Positions 31,878-42,811 of a stretch of 64,000 bases of DNA are shown piece by piece. The first letter of the stretch is position 1, and each line of letters starts with the position of its first letter. Both the position numbers and the translations under genes were made by a program. This DNA is from Gammaproteobacteria bacterium (GTDB taxonomy: Bacteria; Pseudomonadota; Gammaproteobacteria; Nevskiales; Nevskiaceae). Location of the stretch: the NCBI GenBank assembly GCA_026398815.1, contig JAPLSA010000022.1, positions 56,328 through 120,327 on the forward strand, written 5' to 3'. Under the pieces are notes generated by a model. It made no database searches. It saw only the letters and a list, made by a program, of their open reading frames with translations, and was not told the origin of the DNA.

Positions 31878-34340
31878 TCAGTCGCGTCCGGCCCGGGCCG
31901 GCGCACCGGCGAGCAGCAGGCTGGCGAACGCCGGCAGCACCAGCAGGCCGGACACCGCGATCACCGACCAGCCGATCGCCAGCAGCTTGCCGGCGCCGCG
32001 CTGCGCCGGATAGTCGGCCAGGATCCACAGCGCGAAGCCGGCCGCCATCGCCAGCGCCACCAGCAGGATACGGCCGTGCGCGACCAGCGCCGCACGCAGC
32101 GCCGCCATCAGCGGATGGCCGGCCTTCAGCCGGTCGTGCAGATGACGGACGATCAGCAGATGGCCGACCAGCCCGGCCGCCAGGCACATCAGCCATAGCG
32201 TCAGCGTCAGCTGGGTCAGCGCCAGCCCGCTGATGGCCATCAGGCCCAGGCCGATCCAGCCGGCCAAGGCCAGCGGCAGCAGCACGGCAACGGTCGCCAG
32301 CGCATCGCCGAGCAGCAGCCAGCAACCGGCGGCCAGCGCCGCCGCCAGCACCAGCGCCGCCGGTCCCCGGAACGCCAGCAGCGCCTGCTGCCGCGCAAGG
32401 CTGGCACCAAGCGGCCCGGCCGCCAGCTGGCCTTCGACCGGACAGCTGCGGCGCATCGGCTCCGGCAGCGGACCCAGCGGCCGCAGACGGCGCTGTTCGG
32501 CGCAGTAGGCGGCATCGACATCGCGATGGCTGTCGAAGAACTCCGCTGCATTGGCGGTGTTGAAACGCTCGACTTCGTTGGCGACCGCCAGCAGCGATTC
32601 GGCGTCGCGCCGCGACAGGTACAGGGAAATCGGCAGGGTCGCGCAGCCATCGGCGTGCAGGCCGGTATCGGCGCTAATCGGCGCCATCGCCTGGCGCAGG
32701 GTTTCGCGATTGCGCGGCAGCACGCGGAACTTCGGAGAGCCGTCGGCGAACGCCGTCAGCACTCGCCGCTGCGCCTGCGGCAGCGCGGTGCTGCCGGTGA
32801 CCATCGGCAAGTTCTCCAGCTGCCAGACCAGGCGGTCGACCTGTTCCATCACTTCCGGATCGGTGCAGGCATCCGGATCGGCTTCGACGATCACCCGGAA
32901 CTCGCGCACGTTGCGCGGGAACGCCGCCGCCAGCTTGGCGCCATCGGCCTTGGCTGGATTGGCTGGCGACAGGCGGGCCAGATCGGTGGCGGCCGGCTCC
33001 ACCGGTTGATCGCGCTGCAGCCAGCCGCTGACGCCGGCCAGCGCGCCGACGGCGACCATCACGAACAGGCCCAGCCATGGCCGCGCCAGCTGGCCGAGGC
33101 TGGCCAACCGGGCGTCGAACCAGTCCGCCAGCCGCCAGCCGATGCGCGCCGTGCCGGTCCAGCTCAGCAGGATCGGCAGCGCCAGCAGCGTGATCGGCAA
33201 CGCCGCCAGCAGACCCAGCGCGGTCACCACGGCGATCTGCCGGATCAGCGGCACATCACTGATCAGCGCCAGCGCGGCGGCAGCGGCTGTCGCGGTCAGC
33301 AGCACCACCGTCAGCGGCCAGGCCAGCTGATGCCAGCTGCGCAGGCTGGCGCTGAAGCCGGCGTGGCCACCATCGGCCGAGTTGTCGAGCCAGCGCAGGC
33401 CGAACTGCGCCATCGACAACAAGCCGGCCGTCGCCGTCACCGCCAGCGCCCAGGCGGCATCGGGATCGAGCCGCAGACCTGCCAGCTGGATCAGGCCGAG
33501 CTGCCAGATCATCTGGATCACCATGCAGCTGAGGCTGATGGTCGCCACCCGCGCCGCGCCGATCATGAACACCAGCAGCACCGCGCTGAGCAGCAGCCCG
33601 CCGGCGGCTACCAGCAAGGCTTGCGGCACTTCCTCGGCCAGCGCACGGGCAAGCGCCGGCGCACCGCTGACGTGCACGCTGAAGTCGCCACCGCTGGTGG
33701 CCCGCGCGGCCCGCAGCACGTCGTCGATGCCCTGCATGATCTGGTGCTGGTCGAACGGCTGCCCGGTATCGGGATCGCGTGCCAGCCAGGCCGCTTCGAT
33801 CAGCACGCCGCGCCGGTCGGCGCTGACGTAGCGGCCGGTGATGCCGGCCTTGGCGACGTTGCGGCGCAGCCGCGCCAGCTCAGCTGGAGTGGCGTGCTCC
33901 GGATCGAACTCCGCCGGCACCACGCTGCCGCCGAAATAGCGCCCTTCGACTACCTCGACATAGCGGACTTCCGGCGTGAACAGCGAGCGCAGATGGCGGC
34001 GATCGATGCCGGGCAGCGCAGCCAGGCCATCGGTCAGCGCCTTGACGCGCATCAGGAACACCGGGTCATAGAGATCACCGTCGCTACGCAGCACGGCGAT
34101 GCGGACCGGATTGGCGCCGTCGAAGACATCGCGATGGCGAAGGTCGACCTGGCTGTACGGATGGCGCACCGGCTGGGCGCGGTCGAAACCTGCTTCGAGC
34201 GTCAGTCGCGATGCCTGCTCGGCGAGCAGCAGGGTGATCGCCAGCAACACCGCCAGCAGCAGCCGGCGGTGCGCGAAAATCACCGATTCCAGCGCCGACT
34301 TCAGTCGGGCGCCGACGCGTCTGCGCGGTCGGGTACTCAT
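31878..34340 (-). CDS. RND/MMPL family transporter
   Basis: 820 aa, ~12 TM pattern, large periplasmic loops, MMPL-like; 4-nt overlap with upstream gene. Confidence 0.88.
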   Translation of the reverse strand: MSTRPRRRVGARLKSALESVIFAHRRLLLAVLLAITLLLAEQASRLTLEAGFDRAQPVRHPYSQVDLRHRDVFDGANPVRIAVLRSDGDLYDPVFLMRVKALTDGLAALPGIDRRHLRSLFTPEVRYVEVVEGRYFGGSVVPAEFDPEHATPAELARLRRNVAKAGITGRYVSADRRGVLIEAAWLARDPDTGQPFDQHQIMQGIDDVLRAARATSGGDFSVHVSGAPALARALAEEVPQALLVAAGGLLLSAVLLVFMIGAARVATISLSCMVIQMIWQLGLIQLAGLRLDPDAAWALAVTATAGLLSMAQFGLRWLDNSADGGHAGFSASLRSWHQLAWPLTVVLLTATAAAAALALISDVPLIRQIAVVTALGLLAALPITLLALPILLSWTGTARIGWRLADWFDARLASLGQLARPWLGLFVMVAVGALAGVSGWLQRDQPVEPAATDLARLSPANPAKADGAKLAAAFPRNVREFRVIVEADPDACTDPEVMEQVDRLVWQLENLPMVTGSTALPQAQRRVLTAFADGSPKFRVLPRNRETLRQAMAPISADTGLHADGCATLPISLYLSRRDAESLLAVANEVERFNTANAAEFFDSHRDVDAAYCAEQRRLRPLGPLPEPMRRSCPVEGQLAAGPLGASLARQQALLAFRGPAALVLAAALAAGCWLLLGDALATVAVLLPLALAGWIGLGLMAISGLALTQLTLTLWLMCLAAGLVGHLLIVRHLHDRLKAGHPLMAALRAALVAHGRILLVALAMAAGFALWILADYPAQRGAGKLLAIGWSVIAVSGLLVLPAFASLLLAGAPARAGRD

Positions 34341-35320
34341 GAACCTGACGGCCGCTTGAGCAGATGCAGGCCGCGCTCGCCGGCCAGCACGGTGGCGCCG
34401 CTGCCGTCGCCGACCGCGATCGCCGACCAGGTGCCCGCCGCCGGGCTTTTCAGCCGCTGCGCCTGGCGCCGGGCGAGATCGGCCAGCAGCACCGTGCCCT
34501 CTGCCCCGGCCAGCAGTGCCTGACTGCGCCCGAACACCGCGCAGGCGTGCAGCGCCTGGCCGGAACCGGTGGCAATCGCCTGCCAGCCGCCGTCGCGCAC
34601 CGCCTTGCTGAGCCAGGCCTGGCCGCGCAGCCCGCAGATCAGCGAACCGCTGCTGCCGTAGGCGGCGGCAGCGAACACCGTGGCTTCCATCGGCGAGACC
34701 TGCTTCGACCAGCTGCGGCCGGCGTCGGTCGACAACAGCAGCCGGCCCTGCTCGCCGACGATCAGCAGGTCGTCGTTGCCGAGTCTGACGATCGCGTGCA
34801 GGTTCAGCTCGTCCTCGTCGACCACCGGGGCATTGACCGGCGACCAGCTGGCGCCGCCATCGACCGTGCGCAGGAACAGGCCGAAGGCGCCGACCGCGAA
34901 GCCGCGCCGGCGATCGACGAACAGCACGTCGAGCAGCGGCTTCTCCATCTCCGGTTCGAACTGCTGCAGCGCCCAGCTGGCACCGCCGTCGCGGGTCGAC
35001 AGGATCACGGCGTCATGGCCGACCGCCCAGCCGTTGCGGGCATCGACGAAGCTGATCGCGGTCAGCGCGGCACGGACCGGCACCGGAACCTGCCGCCATT
35101 TCTTGCCGTCGGCCGAACGCAGGATCTGGCCGCGTTCACCGACCGCGACATAGCCGGACCCGACCTGCGCCACATCGAGCATCAGGCTGCTGGCCGCCCG
35201 AGGCGCCATCAGCGCCGGACGCGGCGCGATGGCGGCCGGCGCCGCCCGCAGCGACGGCAGCGTGAACAGCGCGCCGACCAGCAGCGCGCACGACAGTCGA
35301 GCCAGATTCGGCATCGGCAT
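34337..35320 (-). CDS. YCF48/BNR-repeat secreted protein (photosystem II stability factor-like)
   Basis: GYVAVGERGQILRSADGKKWRQVPVP...DARNGWAVGHDAVILSTRDGGASW...FLRTVDGGASW; repeated DGGxSW blades. Confidence 0.88.
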   Translation of the reverse strand: MPMPNLARLSCALLVGALFTLPSLRAAPAAIAPRPALMAPRAASSLMLDVAQVGSGYVAVGERGQILRSADGKKWRQVPVPVRAALTAISFVDARNGWAVGHDAVILSTRDGGASWALQQFEPEMEKPLLDVLFVDRRRGFAVGAFGLFLRTVDGGASWSPVNAPVVDEDELNLHAIVRLGNDDLLIVGEQGRLLLSTDAGRSWSKQVSPMEATVFAAAAYGSSGSLICGLRGQAWLSKAVRDGGWQAIATGSGQALHACAVFGRSQALLAGAEGTVLLADLARRQAQRLKSPAAGTWSAIAVGDGSGATVLAGERGLHLLKRPSGS

Positions 35321-36063
35321 CAGTGGGGATCGATCCAGACCAGGGCCGCCATCCGGCCACAGATGCCGTCGCGGCGAAACGAGTAGAAACGTGCCGGATC
35401 GGCGTGGGTGCTGATGCCGCCGCCGTAGACACGGCGCAGGCCTGCTGCCGCCAGCCGTTGCCGGGCCAGCGCGAACAGGTCGCCGTAATGCTTGCCCGGC
35501 GCATTGCCGGGCCGGAAGCAGGCAGCGGCGGCGGAATCGGCCGCGATGAAGGCGGCGCGGACTTCGTCACCGACCTCGAAGGCTTCCGGACCGATCGCCG
35601 GCCCGAGCCAGGCCAGCAGCCGCGCCGGATCGCAGTCGAGCGCGGCGACCGTACGCTCCAGCACGCCGCTGCACAGGCCACGCCAGCCGGCATGAGCGGC
35701 GGCCACCCGCGAGCCGTCATCGGCGCACAGCAGCACTGGCAGGCAGTCGGCAGCCTGCACGGCGCAGACCACTCCGGGCTGCCGGGTGAATGCCGCATCG
35801 GCCTCCGGCTCGATCCGCGCCTGCGGCCATTCGATGACCTGCGTGCCGTGCACCTGGCGCAGCCAACCCGGGGCTTGCGGCAGCTGCAGCGCCGAGGCCA
35901 GCAGGCGGTGGTTCTCGGCCACCGCCTCGGCATCGTCGCCGCAGTGGCGGCCGAGGTTCAGGCCGGCGTGGGCGGCGGTGCTGACGCCGCCCGCACGCGT
36001 GGTGAAGGCGGCGCGAACGGCCGGCGGAGCCGGCCAGTCCGGAATGATCGGCTGCAGGCTCAT
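35320..36063 (-). CDS. pgeF: Peptidoglycan editing factor PgeF (YfiH / polyphenol oxidase family)
   Basis: FTTRAGGVSTAAHAGLNLGRHCGDD, HAGWRGLCSGVLERTV, YGGGISTHADPARFYSFRRDGICGRMAALVWI. Confidence 0.95.
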   Translation of the reverse strand: MSLQPIIPDWPAPPAVRAAFTTRAGGVSTAAHAGLNLGRHCGDDAEAVAENHRLLASALQLPQAPGWLRQVHGTQVIEWPQARIEPEADAAFTRQPGVVCAVQAADCLPVLLCADDGSRVAAAHAGWRGLCSGVLERTVAALDCDPARLLAWLGPAIGPEAFEVGDEVRAAFIAADSAAAACFRPGNAPGKHYGDLFALARQRLAAAGLRRVYGGGISTHADPARFYSFRRDGICGRMAALVWIDPH

Positions 36064-37031
36064 CGCGCCGCGGCCGCGCGCTGCTGGACATCGGCGCGCA
36101 GCCGATCCAGCAGCCGCAGCATGTCGGCCGGCGGCTCGGCGCTGAATTCCAGTTCTTCGCCGGTCACCGGATGTTCCAGCCGCAGCTCGCGGGCGTGCAG
36201 CGCCTGCCGGGGAAAGCCGTTCAGCGCGGCGCGCAGGGTGTCGTCGATGTTGCGGCCGCGCGTCACCTTGCCGCCGTAGACCGCGTCGCCGACGATCGGA
36301 TGAAGGATCTGCGCCATGTGCACGCGGATCTGGTGGGTGCGGCCGGTTTCCAGGCGCACACGCAGCAAGGTGTGGTTCGGGAAGCGCTCCTGCACGCGGT
36401 AATGGGTGACGGCCGGGCGGCCATCGCTGACCACCGCCATCTTCAGCCGGTTGCGCGGATCGCGGCCGATCGGCGCATCGACGGTGCCGCCGGCGGTCAT
36501 CGCGCCGTTGACCAGCGCGTCGTACTCGCGGTTGATCTCGCGCGCCGCCATGTCGCTGACCAGCCGCGTGTAGGCGGTCAGCGTCAGGCCGACGATCAGC
36601 AGTCCGCTGGTGTCCTTGTCGAGCCGGTGGACGAGCCCGGCGCGCGGCAGCAGCTCGGTTTTCGGGAACCGGTGCAGCAGCGCGTTCTGCATCGTCGAGT
36701 CGCTCTGCCCGGCACCGGGGTGCACGGTCAGGCCCGGCGGCTTGTTGATCACCGCGATGTCGTCGTCCTCGAACACCACCTCCAGCGGGATCGCCTGCGG
36801 ACGGTCGTTGCCGGCCAGCGGGGATTCCTCGGCGGTCAGGCTCAGGCAGTCACCGGTGGCCACCGGCTGCCGGGACTTCTCGGCGGCGACGCCGTTGACG
36901 GTCAGCGCGCCGTCGTCGATCCACGACTTCAGCCGCGATCGCGACCACGCCGGGAACAACTGCGCGGCCACCGCGTCCAAGCGCTGGCCATCGAGGTGTT
37001 CGGGGACTTCCGCCTGCTCGATCCGGCTCAT
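36060..37031 (-). CDS. rluD: 23S rRNA pseudouridine synthase RluD
   Basis: S4 domain; VINKPPGLTVHPGAGQ; RAGLVHRLDKDTSGLLIVGLT; ETGRTHQIRVHMAQILHPIVGD. Confidence 0.96.
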   Translation of the reverse strand: MSRIEQAEVPEHLDGQRLDAVAAQLFPAWSRSRLKSWIDDGALTVNGVAAEKSRQPVATGDCLSLTAEESPLAGNDRPQAIPLEVVFEDDDIAVINKPPGLTVHPGAGQSDSTMQNALLHRFPKTELLPRAGLVHRLDKDTSGLLIVGLTLTAYTRLVSDMAAREINREYDALVNGAMTAGGTVDAPIGRDPRNRLKMAVVSDGRPAVTHYRVQERFPNHTLLRVRLETGRTHQIRVHMAQILHPIVGDAVYGGKVTRGRNIDDTLRAALNGFPRQALHARELRLEHPVTGEELEFSAEPPADMLRLLDRLRADVQQRAAAAR

Positions 37032-37139
37032 CGGTACCCGTATCCCGGTCGTTGCACGGGCGCTGCGGCCGCTGGGAATTGGGGCCCGCAGCCATGGGCT
37101 ATACTCGTTTTTTGACTCAACGTGCTGATGCTCCGCGTA

Positions 37140-38576
37140 ATGATCAATCGTTCCTTCCGCGGTCCTTCCGCGTCGCGCACGCTGCGCGTTCTCTGCCTGC
37201 TGTCGCTCGTTGCCGCCACCGCCGGCTGTGCTTCCAAGGAGAAGCGCGACAACCCCGACAACCCGTTCCGGGCCGGCACCGATGTCGGCTCCGGCGGCGT
37301 GCCGCAGTCCGAGGCGGTGCTCCGCCAGCAGGCGATGAAGGCCTACGCCAAGGCGCATTCGGCACTGCTGAACACCGACTACGAAGCGGCGGTCGACCAG
37401 TTCACGCAGCTGATCGCCCGCTACCCGTTCACCGAGTTCGCCACCCAGGCCGAGCTTGAAAAGGTCTTCGCGCAGTATCGCAGTTTCAAGCCGGACGAGG
37501 CGCTGCTGGGTGCCGACCGTTTCCTGCGCGAACACCCGCGCCACAAGAGCGCCGACTACGTCCAGTATCTCAAGGGCCTGATCAACGCCGCGCGCACCGA
37601 ATCGGTCAGCGACTTCCTGCCGATCGACAGCAGCAAGAAGGACGTCAATGCCGAACGCCGCGCCTACGAGGACTTCGCGGTGCTGGTGCAGCGCTACCCG
37701 AACAGCGTCTACACCGGCGATGCGCGCAAGCGGATGATCTACCTGCGCAACCGCATTGCCAGCCACGAGCTGTCGATCGTCCGCTTCTACATCAAGCGTC
37801 AGGCCTGGGTCGCGGTGTCGAAGCGCGCCGAGAACCTGATCGCCGAATACCCCGGCGCACCGGCCACCGTCGAGGCGCTGTCACTGCTCCGGCTGAGCTA
37901 CGAGAAGCTCGGCCAGACCTCGCAGATCGCCGATCTCGACCGGATCATCGCCGCCAACCAGGAATCGATCCGGCAGGCTGGTGTGCCGAAGGTCAAGCCG
38001 GGCCCGCGCAGCCGCATCGGCTTCCCCGAAGAGGCGGCCTCCACCGCCCAGGCCCCGGCCACCGAGGCTGCGACCGCCGCCGCCAGCCCCGCCGAAGCGC
38101 AGCAGGAAGAGCCGAAGGGCCTCTTCGGCAAGCTCTCCGGCTTCCTGAACGGGCTCAACAAGAGCTACACGCTGGATGCCGACAAGACCGCGAAGGCTGC
38201 CGACGGCACTGCCGGCGAGGCCCGCAAGGCACCGGCTGCTGACGAGGCCAAGCATCCGGTCGGCGACGCCTCGCTGGTCACCGGGCCGTACACCGGGGAG
38301 CCGGTGGTGGTCGACGTGCCGCCGGTATTTTCGGATAGTGGCGTGGCGCCGGCCGCGAAGCCGGACAGCGCACCGGCCGCCGCAGCTGCGGCCAGCAGCG
38401 ATGCCGCCAAGGCCGAGCCGCAGAAGGATGAAGGGGGTGGCCTGTTCGACTTCCTGAACAAGAGCTACACCATCGGCGGCGACAAGAAAGCCGAACCGGC
38501 CGCCGATCGCTCCACCGGGACACCGGACACCGCCACGCCGGAAGCCGCACCGGCCGAGCCGGCTGCCGCCAAGTAA
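37140..38576 (+). CDS. bamD: Outer-membrane assembly lipoprotein BamD with long C-terminal extension
   Basis: Lipobox TAGC; AKAHSALLNTDYEAAVDQFTQLIARYPFTEFATQAELEKVFAQYRSFKPDEALLGADRFLREHPRHKSADYVQYLKGL; divergent from rluD. Confidence 0.92.
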   Translation: MINRSFRGPSASRTLRVLCLLSLVAATAGCASKEKRDNPDNPFRAGTDVGSGGVPQSEAVLRQQAMKAYAKAHSALLNTDYEAAVDQFTQLIARYPFTEFATQAELEKVFAQYRSFKPDEALLGADRFLREHPRHKSADYVQYLKGLINAARTESVSDFLPIDSSKKDVNAERRAYEDFAVLVQRYPNSVYTGDARKRMIYLRNRIASHELSIVRFYIKRQAWVAVSKRAENLIAEYPGAPATVEALSLLRLSYEKLGQTSQIADLDRIIAANQESIRQAGVPKVKPGPRSRIGFPEEAASTAQAPATEAATAAASPAEAQQEEPKGLFGKLSGFLNGLNKSYTLDADKTAKAADGTAGEARKAPAADEAKHPVGDASLVTGPYTGEPVVVDVPPVFSDSGVAPAAKPDSAPAAAAAASSDAAKAEPQKDEGGGLFDFLNKSYTIGGDKKAEPAADRSTGTPDTATPEAAPAEPAAAK

Positions 38577-38606
38577 AACGGCCACGCCGCGCGAGCGGCG
38601 CTGGCG

Positions 38607-40235
38607 CTACAGATCGCCGTAGCGCGCCGTGATCGGGTAACGCCGCTCGCGCCCGAATGCCCGCTGCGTGACCTTCGGCCCCGGCGGTGCTTGCCGGCGC
38701 TTGTACTCCGAACGGCGCACCAGGCTCGCCACGCGACGCACGGTCGCTTCCTCGAAACCCATCGCGACGATCTCGGGAATCGAGCGGCACTGCTCGACAT
38801 AAGCCTCGAGGATCGGGTCCAGCACTTCGTACGGTGGCAGCGAATCGGAATCCTTCTGGTCCGGCCGCAGCTCGGCGGTCGGCGGGCGTTCGATCACCCG
38901 CTCTGGAATCACCGGCCGGCCGGCTGGCGCCAACGAGTTCCGGTAGCGCGACAAGGCATAGACGCGCGTCTTGTAGACGTCCTTGATCGGCGCGAAGCCG
39001 CCGCACATGTCGCCGTACAGCGTCGCGTAGCCGACCGCCATCTCGCTCTTGTTGCCGGTGGTCAGCACCACGCTGCCGAACTTGTTCGACAGCGCCATCA
39101 GCAGCACGCCTCTGGAGCGCGACTGCATGTTTTCCTCGGTCAGGTCGATCGGCCGGTCGCCGAACAGCGGCGCCAGGGTCTCGCCGAATGCGGCGAACGG
39201 CTTTTCGATCGGCAACACCGAGTAGCGGATGCCGAGCCGCTCGGCCTCGATGCGGGCATCGTCGTTGGACATGTCGAGCGTGTAGCGGGACGGCAGCGAT
39301 ACCGCCCAGACCTGGTCCGGCCCGAGCGCATCGGCGGCGATCGCCGCGATCAACGCCGAGTCGATGCCGCCGGACAAGCCCAGCAGCACGCCGGGGAAGC
39401 CGTTGCGGGTCACGTAGTCGCGCGTGGCCTGCACCAGCCCGGTGTAGATCTCCGCTTCGACCGAGGCCTCGGCGCGCAGCGCGCCGCGCGGCTGGCCGGC
39501 GTCGATCGCGATCGGATACACGCCTTCCTCGAACAGCGGCGCGCGGAAGCCCGGCATGCCGTCGGCGGCGACCGCCATCGAGTCGCCATCGAACACCAGC
39601 TCGTCCTGGCCGCCGGTGCAGTTGACGTAGACGATCGGCAGGCCGACCTCGGCCACCCGCTGGCGCAGCACGGCCAGACGCTCGGCCGGCTTGCCGACGT
39701 GGTACGGCGAGGCGTTGATGTTCAGCAGCAGTTCGGCGCCGGCGGCCTTCGCGGCGGCGGCCGGCCCCGGCCCCCAGATGTCTTCGCAGATGCACAGGCC
39801 AATCTGCAGGCCCTCGAGCGCGAACACGGTGGCGCCGGCAGCGCCCGGTTCGAAGTGGCGCTTCTCGTCGAACACGCCGTAGTTCGGCAGCAGCTGCTTG
39901 CGGGCGCGGGCGACGAGCAGGCCATCGCGATAGACCGAGGCCGCGTTATAGGTTCGGCCGTCGGCCCATTCGGGATGGCCGACGACGATGTGGATGCCCT
40001 GCGAGGCGGCGGCGATCTGCGCCAGCGCCGCGTCGATTGCCTGCGGAAGCGCGGTGCGCAGCAGCAGGTCATCGGGCGGATAGCCGAGCAGCGAGAGTTC
40101 CGGCGTCGCGACCAGCTGGGCGCCCAGTTCATCGCGCGCCTTGACGGCCGACGCGATGATCTTCGCGACATTGCCGTCGAGGTCACCGACCCAGAGGTTC
40201 AGCTGGGCGGCAGCAAGGACCAGCGGCTTGTTCAT
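38607..40235 (-). CDS. nadE: Glutamine-dependent NAD+ synthetase
   Basis: Nitrilase domain (KPLVLAAAQLNLWVGDLDGN) plus NadE domain (LLGLSGGIDSALIAAIAADALG). Confidence 0.96.
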   Translation of the reverse strand: MNKPLVLAAAQLNLWVGDLDGNVAKIIASAVKARDELGAQLVATPELSLLGYPPDDLLLRTALPQAIDAALAQIAAASQGIHIVVGHPEWADGRTYNAASVYRDGLLVARARKQLLPNYGVFDEKRHFEPGAAGATVFALEGLQIGLCICEDIWGPGPAAAAKAAGAELLLNINASPYHVGKPAERLAVLRQRVAEVGLPIVYVNCTGGQDELVFDGDSMAVAADGMPGFRAPLFEEGVYPIAIDAGQPRGALRAEASVEAEIYTGLVQATRDYVTRNGFPGVLLGLSGGIDSALIAAIAADALGPDQVWAVSLPSRYTLDMSNDDARIEAERLGIRYSVLPIEKPFAAFGETLAPLFGDRPIDLTEENMQSRSRGVLLMALSNKFGSVVLTTGNKSEMAVGYATLYGDMCGGFAPIKDVYKTRVYALSRYRNSLAPAGRPVIPERVIERPPTAELRPDQKDSDSLPPYEVLDPILEAYVEQCRSIPEIVAMGFEEATVRRVASLVRRSEYKRRQAPPGPKVTQRAFGRERRYPITARYGDL

Positions 40236-40279
40236 CGGTTGTTCGGATCCACGTGAAAGACGGGCCACGATAAACGAGA

Positions 40280-40305
40280 AAGGGCGCGACGAATCGCGCC
40301 CTTCC
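40280..40305 (-). terminator. Rho-independent terminator of sucCD
   Basis: Minus strand gggcgcga-ttcg-tcgcgccctttct. Confidence 0.7.
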
Positions 40306-40331
40306 CGGTTACTTCAGCTGCCGCGAGACGA

Positions 40332-41201
40332 TCAGAGCAGCGACTTCATCGCCGCGCCGAGGTCGGCCGGCGAGCGGACGGTCTTGACACCCGCCGCTTC
40401 CAGCGCCGCGAACTTTTCGTCGGCCGTGCCCTTGCCGCCGGCGATGATCGCGCCGGCATGGCCCATGCGCTTGCCGGCCGGCGCGGTGACGCCGGCGATG
40501 TAGGCGACCACCGGCTTCTTGATGTGCGCCTTGATGTAGGCCGCCGCTTCTTCTTCGGACGAGCCGCCGATTTCGCCGACCATGATCATGCCGTCGGTTT
40601 CCGGATCGGCTTCGAAGCGCTTCAGCACGTCGATGAAGCCCAGGCCGCGTACCGGGTCGCCGCCGATGCCGACGCAGGTCGACTGGCCGAGGCCGTTCTG
40701 GGTGGTCTGGTGCACGGTCTCGTAGGTCAGCGTGCCCGAACGCGAGACGATGCCGATGCGGCCCGGCTTGTGGATGTGGCCCGGCATGATGCCGATCTTG
40801 CACTGGCCCGGGGTGATCACGCCGGGGCAGTTCGGGCCGATCAGCACGGCGTCCGGATAGGCCTTCAGCGCGGCCTTGACCTTGACCATGTCGATCACCG
40901 GAATGCCTTCGGTGATGCAGATGATGACCTTGATGCCGGCATCGGCCGCTTCGAGGATCGCGTCGGCCGCGCCCGGGGCCGGCACGTAGATCATCGTCGC
41001 GTCGGCGCCGGTGGCCTTGACCGCGTCATGCGCGGTGCTGAACACCGGCAGGCTCAGATGGGTGGTGCCGCCCTTGCCGGGCGACACGCCGCCGACCATC
41101 TTGGTGCCGTAGGCGATCGCCTGTTCGGAGTGGAAGGTGCCCTGCTTGCCGGTGAAGCCCTGGCAGATGACCTTGGTGTCTTTGTTGATCAGGATGCTCA
41201 T
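40332..41201 (-). CDS. sucD: Succinyl-CoA synthetase alpha subunit
   Basis: [45 protein letters not shown]. Confidence 0.98.
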   Translation of the reverse strand: MSILINKDTKVICQGFTGKQGTFHSEQAIAYGTKMVGGVSPGKGGTTHLSLPVFSTAHDAVKATGADATMIYVPAPGAADAILEAADAGIKVIICITEGIPVIDMVKVKAALKAYPDAVLIGPNCPGVITPGQCKIGIMPGHIHKPGRIGIVSRSGTLTYETVHQTTQNGLGQSTCVGIGGDPVRGLGFIDVLKRFEADPETDGMIMVGEIGGSSEEEAAAYIKAHIKKPVVAYIAGVTAPAGKRMGHAGAIIAGGKGTADEKFAALEAAGVKTVRSPADLGAAMKSLL

Positions 41202-41210
41202 TGCGGTCTC

Positions 41211-42374
<1,164 letters not shown>

Positions 42375-42572
42375 GCAGCCCCCAAGGGTGATAAAGACAG
42401 AATGCATTGGTACAACTGTGCGCCAATGCCTGTGCGGAATTGATACAGACTGGTTTTTGCAGCGCGCGCATTTTCCATGAATCTACCGGTGCAGGCAAAG
42501 CATTCGCACCGCTACACTTTTACGACATTCACGAAAAAACACTTCGTGAAATCAATCATCAGCGAAACCAAC

Positions 42573-42785
42573 ATGTCACTACTCATTCGGGTGTTCTTTC
42601 TCGCTGCCGTGGTCTGGCTGCTGTATCGGGCCTATATCCGCTGGCAGACGGGCAACCGCGGCGACACCCCACCTCAGGATGCGCTGCAGACGGTCGCCCG
42701 CTGCGAGGGCTGCGGGGTCTATCTGCCGGTGCAGACGCTGTCGCCGCTGGGCCGCTGCGGAGCCTGCGAGCAGAAGCGGCCGTGA
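42573..42785 (+). CDS. PP0621-like small membrane protein with CxxC pairs
   Basis: MSLLIRVFFLAAVVWLLYRAYIRW...CEGCGVYLPVQTLSPLGRCGACEQKRP; directly upstream of pilSR. Confidence 0.75.
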   Translation: MSLLIRVFFLAAVVWLLYRAYIRWQTGNRGDTPPQDALQTVARCEGCGVYLPVQTLSPLGRCGACEQKRP

Positions 42786-42811
42786 GCCCGCGCCGCAGCT
42801 GAACACGGCGC

